Below, in pieces: positions 17,481 to 25,290 of a DNA stretch of 64,000 nucleotides (position 1 is its first letter; each line of letters opens with the position of its first letter). Source of the stretch: Hyphococcus sp. (GTDB lineage: Bacteria; Pseudomonadota; Alphaproteobacteria; Caulobacterales; Parvularculaceae); NCBI GenBank assembly GCA_028284345.1, contig JANQRY010000003.1:496001-560000 (forward strand), in the 5' to 3' direction. Position numbers and translations under genes: made by a program. The notes below the pieces were generated by a model. It saw only the letters and a program-made list of their open reading frames with translations. It was not told where the DNA came from and searched no databases.

Positions 17481-18289
17481 GATCGCCGTCCCGCCGCATC
17501 GGCAATGTAGTCAATGACGTCCGTGGGAACATAATAGGCGTTCATGGCCTCATTACTGTTCCACGTCATCGACGCCTTGTCATAGCGGTGATAGCGCGCC
17601 GCCGCCCGTTGCAGGGTCTGTTCCTGCGCCGGCGACACCGAGGCGTCCGACGATCCAATCAAATGGATGGCGCGCGCGATTTTTTTGTCGTCCACGAAAT
17701 CAAACCGCCGAAGTTGATCGCGCAACGCATCCGGCAGACAAGCCCCGAGCGCTTCAGTCATTTTTGCCGCCGCAGGCGTGTCGCGCTCAACGCTGGATTG
17801 CGGAACATCCAACGCCTCCGACAGCGCCGCAATATGCGCGCGGCGCAGACCGGCGAGGTAATCGGCGCCGGAAAGAACAGGGTCCCACAGAAACAATTGC
17901 TCAAGCCTCGCACCGGTTTCGCTGGCGGCGCGAAGGGCGACAGCGCCGCCGAGACCCAAACCGATCCAAATAACACGCCGCGCGTCGCTCAGCGCCTCCA
18001 GTTCGTCCTGCGCCATTGCGGCGTCGCGGATCATGCCGTCGAAATCCAGCGCGGCGCAGTCGCCGTCGGAGTCGCCGCTGCCATAATAGTCGAACCGCAA
18101 CACGGACGCGCCGGCGCGCGCCAGCCGTTCGGCGAGTTGCTTGAAAATGCGAAAGGAGCGGACCGCCTCTTCGCCAAAGGGATTGAACAGCAACACCGCC
18201 GGCGCGCTAGGCGTCCGCTTCTCCGCATGGTGGAAAACACCGTATAGTTTGCGGTCGCTATCGCCGAAATGTAATGGCGTCGCGGCCAT
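17477..18289 (-). CDS. Alpha/beta-hydrolase fold protein lacking the serine nucleophile (exosortase-A hydrolase 2-like)
   Basis: 270 aa. The fold is recognisable from LLFNPFGEEAVRSFR, LRFDYYGSGDSDGD and the elbow GLGLGG (110-115). The elbow residue is Gly112, where Ser, Cys or Asp is expected, so the protein may be non-catalytic or use another residue. It resembles the 'exosortase A-associated hydrolase 2' group, which also lacks a classical GxSxG as far as I recall. It lies 57 bp downstream of the peptide synthetase and is coupled to the next hydrolase gene by a 4-bp overlap. Confidence 0.72.
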   Translation of the reverse strand: MAATPLHFGDSDRKLYGVFHHAEKRTPSAPAVLLFNPFGEEAVRSFRIFKQLAERLARAGASVLRFDYYGSGDSDGDCAALDFDGMIRDAAMAQDELEALSDARRVIWIGLGLGGAVALRAASETGARLEQLFLWDPVLSGADYLAGLRRAHIAALSEALDVPQSSVERDTPAAAKMTEALGACLPDALRDQLRRFDFVDDKKIARAIHLIGSSDASVSPAQEQTLQRAAARYHRYDKASMTWNSNEAMNAYYVPTDVIDYIADAAGRRS

Positions 18290-18346
18290 CGTAATTTCCT
18301 CCGGGCCTTTATTCGCCAGCGCAAGCGCCGCCTGACCGCGCCGACA

Positions 18347-21300
18347 TCACGCGGCGACGGGATCCGCGGCAAGCTGTTCCAGACTTTCAAAAATGACTTC
18401 GCGCGGCGAAATCGACAGGCCGATCGCATCGCGCGCCCGCGCAATCATGCGCGCCGCCTGCAACGACTGGCCGCCGAGTTCGAAGAAATTGTCGGTCACG
18501 GAAATTTCAGGCGCATTCAGAATGTCGCCCCAGATATCGGCAAGCGCGATTTCCTGCGGCGTCCTCGGCGGGACGCGGCGCGCCGCCGCGGCGACGCCCG
18601 CCGGCGCCGGCAGCGCCTTGCGGTCGACCTTGTTGTTGTTCGTAAGCGGCAAGGCCGACAACTCGATAAAGAACTGCGGCGTCATATAATGCGGCACATG
18701 CTCGCGCATGAAGCGCCGTAACTCGCTGTTGGTCGCGGACGCGCCGTCCTTGAAAACCACATAGGCGACGATCGAGGCTTCGCCTGATTGATCGTTGCGC
18801 AACGCCGCCGCCGCTTCCCGTACAGCCGGGTATTTGTTCAGCGCCGCTTCGATATCGCCGAGTTCAATCCGGTAGCCGCGGACCTTAATCTGTTCGTCGC
18901 GGCGGCCAAGGATTTCAATCGTTCCGTCCCGGCGCCATCGCGCGTGGTCGCCCGTGTTGTAGATGCGGCCCGCGGAAGGCGCGAAGGGATTGTCGCGAAA
19001 ACGCTCCGCGGTCAGATCCGGCTTGCCCAGATAGCCAAGCGCGACGCCATCGCCGCCAATCCAGAGATCGCCCGCGACGCCCGCCGGCGCCGGCTTGCCG
19101 AAATCATCCAGCACATAAATTTGCGTGTTCTGGATCGGCCCGCCCACATGGATCGTCGACGCGTCTTCAATCCGCGCGCAGGTCGACCAGACGGTTGTCT
19201 CCGTCGGCCCGTACATATTCCAGAGTTCGCCGACGAGGTTCGGCAACCGGTCGGCGAGCTCGGCGGGCATGGCCTCGCCGCCGCAGAGCGCCTTGAGGTC
19301 CGCTTTGCCGCGCCATTCGGCGTCGAACAGAATGCGCCAGGTCGCCGGCGTCCCTTGCAGCACCGTCACATCGCGTTGCTCGATGATGTCGGCGAGGGCG
19401 AACCCGTCCATGCCTTCGTCGTCGCTGGCGAGAATGATTTCCGCGCCGGCCGACAGGGTGACGAACAGTTCAAGCAGCATGACGTCGAACGAGATGGTCG
19501 TGACGGCAAGCAACCGGTCGTCCGGCGCCATGCCGGGTTCGCGCATCATCGCTTCGATAAAATTGCAAAGCGCGCCATGGGAATTTTCTACGCCCTTGGG
19601 GTCGCCTGTCGATCCTGACGTGTAAATGACATAGGCCCGCGCCGCCGCGCGATCGCGCCGGATTGACGGCGCCGTCGCCGGCATGGCGTCGAGTTCGGCG
19701 GCGCGCGCTTCGAGATCGACGACGGGCGCAACGGCGACCAGCCAGTCCTCAATAAGGGGCGTTGTCGTGATGACGGCTTTGGCGCGCGCGTCTTCCAGCA
19801 TGTAGGCAAGGCGGTTTTGCGGAAATCCCGGATCAATGGGCAGCAACGCGGCGCCGGCTTTCCACACGCCGAGGATCGACGCGACCATATCGATCGTGCG
19901 GTCCATATAGACGGCGACGATGTCCCCTTCTTCGACCCCTTCGGCGCGCAGGAGATTGCCGATGCGATTGGAGCGCGATTGCAATTGCGCATAGGTGAGC
20001 GACGCGTCGCCGATACTTACCGCCGGCGCGTCCGGACGGGCGACAGCGGCCTCGTCGAAATAGTCAAAGGCCAGGGCCTCGCGCCGAAAGTCGGTTTTCG
20101 TCTCGTTCCATTCGCACAGCACGCGATAATGTTCCGCAGGCGACATGAGTTCCATGTCGGCGATGCGTTTGTCCGGGCAAGCCAGCACATCGTCGAGGAA
20201 CACCATAAAACAGTCTGCAAGATACGTTGCGCCATCGGCGTTCATGACCGCGGTCGCATAGTTGATCTCGCCCATCGCGCCGTCGCCTGTTTCCGCGATT
20301 TCCAGACGAATATCCGTCGGCGCGCCGCCTGGCGCCATGTCGATCATCTCAAGCGCAACATCGCCGAGCCTATGCGGGCGTTCGGTTTCATTCTGGTATG
20401 TGAACATCGCCTGGAACAGCGGCGTGCGCGATACGTCGCGCGACCCGTGCAGTTCCGAGGCAAGAAACTCTATCGGCGCCTGCTGGCGTTCGAAGACGTC
20501 AAAAAAATTGTCGCGCGTCCGCGTCAGCATCGACAGAAACGGCTCGGCCCCGTCAATCTGCGCGCGCAGGCCAAGCGTATTGCCGAAACAGCCAATGAGG
20601 TCCGCCGCGCCTTCGCCGCGGCGCCCCTGCGTCGGCGCGCCGACGACAATGTCCGATTGTCCCGTTATACGATGCAAAAACGCCTGCCATGCGGCGAGAT
20701 AGACCACGAACGTCGTACACTGACAACGCGCGGCGAGCGCTCGCGCCGCAGCAGCCGTCTTTGCGGATACATCGAAATTGACTGCGCCGCCTTCAAATGT
20801 GAAGAGTTTCGGTCGCTTGACATCGGCGGGCAGCGCAAGAGGCGGCGTCTCGCCTGCGTAGTACTCGCGCCAATAGTCCAGCTCATTTTCCGGCGCGCCG
20901 CTTTCCATCCAGCGCCGATGCCAGGCTGCGAAGTCGGCGTATTGGCGATCCAGCGAAGGCGCGTCCGCGGCGGGGCCGCCTGTTTCCTCAGCGTAAAACG
21001 CCGCGAGTTCGCGCAAGAAAACGTCCCACGAAAGCCCGTCCCAGACAATGTGATGGGGCGCGAAGAAAAAGACGTGTTCACGGGCTGAGCGCCGGATCAG
21101 GCGCGCGCGAAAGACTTCGCCCTGGTCGAGCGCCATCGGCGCATCGCGCCAGGTTTCGAGCGCCGTGACGAGGCCCGCGTCGCTGACGTCCTGCGCGATT
21201 TCCTCTACAGGCAGGTTGACGTCGACCGCTTGCCGATAAGTAACGAACGGTGCGCCGTCGATCACCTCGAAGCGGGCGCGCAGAACGTCATGGCGCTGCA

Positions 21301-21673
21301 CGATGCGGGCGAAGGCGCGAGAGAATGCATCCGTGTCGAGATCGCCGCTCATGCGCCACGCGTTCGCCAGATTATAAAGCGACATCTCCGGGAACATGAG
21401 CTGGTGCGACCAGATCTTTTCCTGCTGATAGGACAATCGCTCGCGCGGTGACCGGACGGCCTTCGGCAAGACCGTCGAAGCAAGAATGCTATCGCCACCC
21501 AGCCTCGCGAGAATGTCGCCTTTGTGATCGCGAATGAAGGCGGCGTCATCAGGAGACAGCAGATCTTTCGGCGCCGATACGCGCAAAGAGTCGCCGTCGC
21601 GCCCGAAGGTCGCGCCGCTGTCGCGCATCCGGCGCAGGAAATCGTCAATCGAATATGTTTGCGCAGGCTGCAT
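18347..21673 (-). CDS. Non-ribosomal peptide synthetase, TubC docking-C-A-PCP
   Basis: 1108 aa. Domains in order: N-terminal TubC-type docking domain (about 7-57); condensation domain with HHIVWDG (207-213); adenylation domain with A3 YVIYTSGSTG (from 681), A5 YGPTE (821-825), A7/A8 YNTGDHARW...GRRDEQIKVRGYRIEL and A10 NNKVDRKAL (1013-1021); PCP with phosphopantetheine Ser1070 in ELGGQSL. Reading the ten-residue specificity code by hand against GrsA gives D-V-L-Q-L-G-M-V-W-K, close to the glycine code D-I-L-Q-L-G-L-I-W-K. There is no thioesterase or reductase domain at the C-terminus. It starts on the last base of the upstream stop (TAATG). Confidence 0.93.
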   Translation of the reverse strand: MQPAQTYSIDDFLRRMRDSGATFGRDGDSLRVSAPKDLLSPDDAAFIRDHKGDILARLGGDSILASTVLPKAVRSPRERLSYQQEKIWSHQLMFPEMSLYNLANAWRMSGDLDTDAFSRAFARIVQRHDVLRARFEVIDGAPFVTYRQAVDVNLPVEEIAQDVSDAGLVTALETWRDAPMALDQGEVFRARLIRRSAREHVFFFAPHHIVWDGLSWDVFLRELAAFYAEETGGPAADAPSLDRQYADFAAWHRRWMESGAPENELDYWREYYAGETPPLALPADVKRPKLFTFEGGAVNFDVSAKTAAAARALAARCQCTTFVVYLAAWQAFLHRITGQSDIVVGAPTQGRRGEGAADLIGCFGNTLGLRAQIDGAEPFLSMLTRTRDNFFDVFERQQAPIEFLASELHGSRDVSRTPLFQAMFTYQNETERPHRLGDVALEMIDMAPGGAPTDIRLEIAETGDGAMGEINYATAVMNADGATYLADCFMVFLDDVLACPDKRIADMELMSPAEHYRVLCEWNETKTDFRREALAFDYFDEAAVARPDAPAVSIGDASLTYAQLQSRSNRIGNLLRAEGVEEGDIVAVYMDRTIDMVASILGVWKAGAALLPIDPGFPQNRLAYMLEDARAKAVITTTPLIEDWLVAVAPVVDLEARAAELDAMPATAPSIRRDRAAARAYVIYTSGSTGDPKGVENSHGALCNFIEAMMREPGMAPDDRLLAVTTISFDVMLLELFVTLSAGAEIILASDDEGMDGFALADIIEQRDVTVLQGTPATWRILFDAEWRGKADLKALCGGEAMPAELADRLPNLVGELWNMYGPTETTVWSTCARIEDASTIHVGGPIQNTQIYVLDDFGKPAPAGVAGDLWIGGDGVALGYLGKPDLTAERFRDNPFAPSAGRIYNTGDHARWRRDGTIEILGRRDEQIKVRGYRIELGDIEAALNKYPAVREAAAALRNDQSGEASIVAYVVFKDGASATNSELRRFMREHVPHYMTPQFFIELSALPLTNNNKVDRKALPAPAGVAAAARRVPPRTPQEIALADIWGDILNAPEISVTDNFFELGGQSLQAARMIARARDAIGLSISPREVIFESLEQLAADPVAA

Positions 21674-24600
21674 TAGAATACGAACTCCTCGCGTTCCGCA
21701 TCGGTATATGATTTCTCAAGGCCATCAATATGCGCCGCAAGCGATCGCAAACTGTCCGCTTCGAAAATCGCGCGGATACCCAGCGCCGGCGCCAGGGTCT
21801 GGCGCAGCCCGGTCAGAAGGCGGGAGGCGTGAATGGAATGGCCGCCCAGTTCGAAGAAATTGGCGTCAATCGGAACGGCGTCGCGGCCCAGCGCCGCGCC
21901 GACGGCGTCAACCAACCCCCGCTCTGTCGCATTCAATGTTGCGGCGCCTGCTTCGGCGAGGGCTTCGTCCTCGCGTTGAACGCGATGGGTTTCGAAGAGA
22001 ACAATATTGGCCTGCGAATGGCCGCTTCGCGGCGCGAGCGCGCCCAGCGCAATCGCCGGATCGCGGACAATCTCTGAGAGGATGGCCGCGTAGTCGTCAA
22101 GCCACCCATCGATGGTGTCCGCGTCGAACAGGTCCGCCGCATATTCGAGATCGATATGCATCGCATCGCCGGCGTCTGCGACGTTAAAGAACAATTCGTT
22201 GCAGACGGCGCGGCGTTCGTTCTCGACGGCGCGGACCGTAACGCCCGCGGTTTCCAGTCCGCGGAAATAGCCGCCGAAATTGAACATCGCCTCGATAAGC
22301 GGTCGCCGCTGTGACGACGGCGCCCTATTGAATTCGCTCGTCAGCGCGCTCAGCGAAAGCTCCTGGTGCTCGAACGCATCAAGCGTCATGTCCTGAACGC
22401 CTTTCGCGAAGGCTTCAAATGTCGGTTCATGATCGACGCGCATGCGAAGCGGCAGGATGTTCACGCAATAGCCGATCGTCTCGACGCCGCGCCGGACCTG
22501 ACCCGCTGCCGGCAATCCGACGACAAAATCCGACCGGCCGGAAAGACGGGACAACAGCGCCGCATAGGCCGACAGGGCGATGCACGACATGGAAACGCCG
22601 AGACCGCGCGCCGCCCCGCGGATATCGTCGCAAAGCGGCGTCGGCAGGGTTCGCCGCGCCGTGGCGCCGCGAAAGGAAAACGCCTCGCCACGCGGCGCAT
22701 CCGTCGGCAGATCCAGCGGCGGCGGGGGCCCGTCCGCATAGACCTGACGCCAGAATTCTGGAACCGGCATCGCCGCCGATACTTGCGAAACATAGTCCGT
22801 AAACGGTGCAATGTCGGACGGAGCAACCCGCTCCCCGGCGACGATGGCGCCGTAGCGGCGCACAATATCGCGGATCAAGAGGTCGGACGAATATCCGTCG
22901 AAGATAAGATGATGGGCGAAGATGACAAATATATGCGCGTCGTCGCTAATTCGGAAAAGCTGCGCGCGGGCGAGCGGACCGTTCTCAAGGTCAAACAGCG
23001 TCGTCGCCTGCTGCTCCAGCCAGGCCTCGATTTTCTTTTGCTGTTCGGCTTCCGAAAGATCGGCGAGATCCGACGTCTCAAGGACGAAACCCGGTTGCTC
23101 GGCCACAAACTGGAACGCGCCGGCGCCGTCGAAACGCAGCCGAAATGCCTCATGATCGTTCATCGCCATGTTGACGGCGTCAGCGAAGGCGTCGCGATCA
23201 AGGGGGCCGTCTATGTGAAAGCGGTCGGACTCATTAAAGGCGCAGGAGGCCCGGTCGCCGAGCTGCGCCGTCCACCAGATCAGATGCTGGCCGGCTGTCA
23301 GCGGCGTTCGCCGGATTGCCGGCGGCGCGGCTGCCGTTTCTTTTGCGGTTGTTGGCAACACGCCGTCCGCCTGCATTTCGAGGATGGCGTCCTTGGCCGC
23401 ATCGATCGCCGCCGCCACGTCGTCATCCGAATGCGCCGCCGTCATGTAACAGGGGAAACCCTCCAGCAGATGTACGCCGCGCTCGCGCATATGATAAAAG
23501 AAGAGCGTCGCGAGGGGCGCGTCCTCATCAACGCGAATAAACATCTGGGACGCAAATTGAAGCACCCGGAATTTAACGCCCCTCTCAGCGAAAAATGCAT
23601 TGAGGTCATCGGCGAACCGCGCGGCGCGCGCGCTCGCACGTTCCTGCAAGGCGGGACCTTGCTCCTTTAGGTATTTTAACGACGCGTACGCAGCGGCGAT
23701 GGCCAAGGGATGGCGCACAAAGGTACCGGCGAAAAACGTAACGCCGGCTTCCGGCTTCGACGCGTCGCCATAGCGCCATGCGCCGCCGTCGAACGTGTCC
23801 ATATATTTCGCGCGACCGGCGACAGCGCCGATAGGCATGCCGCCGCCGAGAATCTTGCCGTAGGTTGCGAGATCGGCCTTGACGCCGAAATATTCCTGCG
23901 CGCCGCCGGGACCGGTGCGGAAGCCGGTGATCACCTCGTCAAAGATCAGGGCGATTTCTTTTTCTTCCGTCAGGGCGCGAAGCGCGTGGAGAAATTCGCG
24001 GGGCTGAAAGTCCGGGCGCCGGCTCTGCACCGGTTCGACCAGCACGGCGGCGATGGAACCGGCCTCGGCCGCGATCGCATCAAGGGCCGCGTCTTCGCCA
24101 TAGTCGAGCACAATAACATTGTCGACAGAACCAAAGGGAATGCCCGGCGCCAGCGGCAAGGTCCGGCGGGCGCTGTTCGGGCCGCCAACGCCGCGGACCA
24201 ACACTTCGTCAAAATTACCGTGATAGGACCCTTTAAAGACGACAATCTTTTCCCGGCCCGTCACCGTTCGCGCAATGCGGATCGCCGCCTGCACCGCCTC
24301 CGAGCCGGTATTGACCCAGCTCGCCCGGTCCATGCCCGTCAGGTCACAGAGGAGTTTCGCCGCCTCGCCCGCCTGCGGGGTCTGCGGGCCGATTTCAAAT
24401 CCGTCGTCAAGCTGCGCGCGCAGCGCGTCCGTGACAAAATCGGCGCGATGGCCAAAGAAATTCGGACCAAACCCGTTCAGAAGATCAATATACTGATTGT
24501 CGTCTATGTCCCAGAGATAGGCGCCTTTGGACCGGTTGACGACGATCGGATACACCATCTCTTTCCACAGCGGGTTGAACCCGGCTGCGGTTCGGGGGTC

Positions 24601-25290
24601 AGCGTGATGGAGGCGATCAGCCTGCGCGCGCTCCTTGGACCGCCGCGTCTTCGCGTTGTAGCGCGCAATGAGCCGGTCCACATGGCGGCGCTGTTCCGGC
24701 GAAAACTCTTTGGGCTTTGCCGCGTCGGCGGTTTGCGGCCCGAAACCGGCCGGCAGCGGCGCTGGCGCAGCGGCGGCCGCTGCGGTCTCCGCTTCAACGG
24801 GCTCCGCCGGTTGCTTTGCCGGGGCCGGAATTTCGGCGGCGCCATTGGCGCGCAAAAACGCAAGCTGTTCGCGCATGAGATCGAGTTGCCGGGCGAACAC
24901 GCTGGCGAGCCCGTCCGTATTATGATTATTCCTGGCCGGCGTCGGGATCTCGACGCGCGGCGCGGTCGCCGGCGCCGTCTCCGGTTCCACGGCCGCGGGC
25001 GTCGGCGCAGGCGTAGCCGGCGTCTGTTCGGCAATCCATGCGGCGAGCGCCGCCGGCGTCGGCAGCTCCGTAATCAACTGCCGGAACGTCACCGGCGTCC
25101 CGAATTCCTTCTGAAACGCCGTCGCCAGTTGGGTGAGAAAAAGGGAGTCAAACCCGAGTTCCAGAAACGTGCTGGCGCAATCAATGTCCGTCTCCGCAAA
25201 GCCTGACAATTCCGCCGTGACGGATGTCAGGCGCGCAAGGATGGCGGCTTCGCGATCGGCCGTTGCTGTCATTGTCCAGGACTTCCCCAT
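21673..25290 (-). CDS. Hybrid assembly-line protein, ACP-aminotransferase-C-PCP
   Basis: 1205 aa. Domains in order: ACP with Ser49 in LGFDSL; Ala/Pro-rich linker; class III PLP aminotransferase (about 240-645) with FDEVITGFR (Asp451) and PLP Lys479 in ATYGKI; condensation domain (about 660-1095) with HHLIFDG (793-799); PCP with Ser1152 in ELGGHSI. The ACP-aminotransferase-C order is that of mycosubtilin/iturin synthetases, where the aminotransferase converts a beta-ketoacyl-ACP to a beta-amine. There is no adenylation domain before the terminal PCP, so that carrier must be loaded in trans, bypassed or used as a transfer point. Start is ATG 25290; a GTG one codon earlier is possible. Confidence 0.92.
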   Translation of the reverse strand: MGKSWTMTATADREAAILARLTSVTAELSGFAETDIDCASTFLELGFDSLFLTQLATAFQKEFGTPVTFRQLITELPTPAALAAWIAEQTPATPAPTPAAVEPETAPATAPRVEIPTPARNNHNTDGLASVFARQLDLMREQLAFLRANGAAEIPAPAKQPAEPVEAETAAAAAAPAPLPAGFGPQTADAAKPKEFSPEQRRHVDRLIARYNAKTRRSKERAQADRLHHADPRTAAGFNPLWKEMVYPIVVNRSKGAYLWDIDDNQYIDLLNGFGPNFFGHRADFVTDALRAQLDDGFEIGPQTPQAGEAAKLLCDLTGMDRASWVNTGSEAVQAAIRIARTVTGREKIVVFKGSYHGNFDEVLVRGVGGPNSARRTLPLAPGIPFGSVDNVIVLDYGEDAALDAIAAEAGSIAAVLVEPVQSRRPDFQPREFLHALRALTEEKEIALIFDEVITGFRTGPGGAQEYFGVKADLATYGKILGGGMPIGAVAGRAKYMDTFDGGAWRYGDASKPEAGVTFFAGTFVRHPLAIAAAYASLKYLKEQGPALQERASARAARFADDLNAFFAERGVKFRVLQFASQMFIRVDEDAPLATLFFYHMRERGVHLLEGFPCYMTAAHSDDDVAAAIDAAKDAILEMQADGVLPTTAKETAAAPPAIRRTPLTAGQHLIWWTAQLGDRASCAFNESDRFHIDGPLDRDAFADAVNMAMNDHEAFRLRFDGAGAFQFVAEQPGFVLETSDLADLSEAEQQKKIEAWLEQQATTLFDLENGPLARAQLFRISDDAHIFVIFAHHLIFDGYSSDLLIRDIVRRYGAIVAGERVAPSDIAPFTDYVSQVSAAMPVPEFWRQVYADGPPPPLDLPTDAPRGEAFSFRGATARRTLPTPLCDDIRGAARGLGVSMSCIALSAYAALLSRLSGRSDFVVGLPAAGQVRRGVETIGYCVNILPLRMRVDHEPTFEAFAKGVQDMTLDAFEHQELSLSALTSEFNRAPSSQRRPLIEAMFNFGGYFRGLETAGVTVRAVENERRAVCNELFFNVADAGDAMHIDLEYAADLFDADTIDGWLDDYAAILSEIVRDPAIALGALAPRSGHSQANIVLFETHRVQREDEALAEAGAATLNATERGLVDAVGAALGRDAVPIDANFFELGGHSIHASRLLTGLRQTLAPALGIRAIFEADSLRSLAAHIDGLEKSYTDAEREEFVF

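Noticed and set aside
22366-25206. Two long plus-strand open frames (434 and 498 codons) opposite the aminotransferase-condensation protein
   Set aside because: Arg-rich translations without domains, entirely antisense to a protein with clear catalytic motifs.
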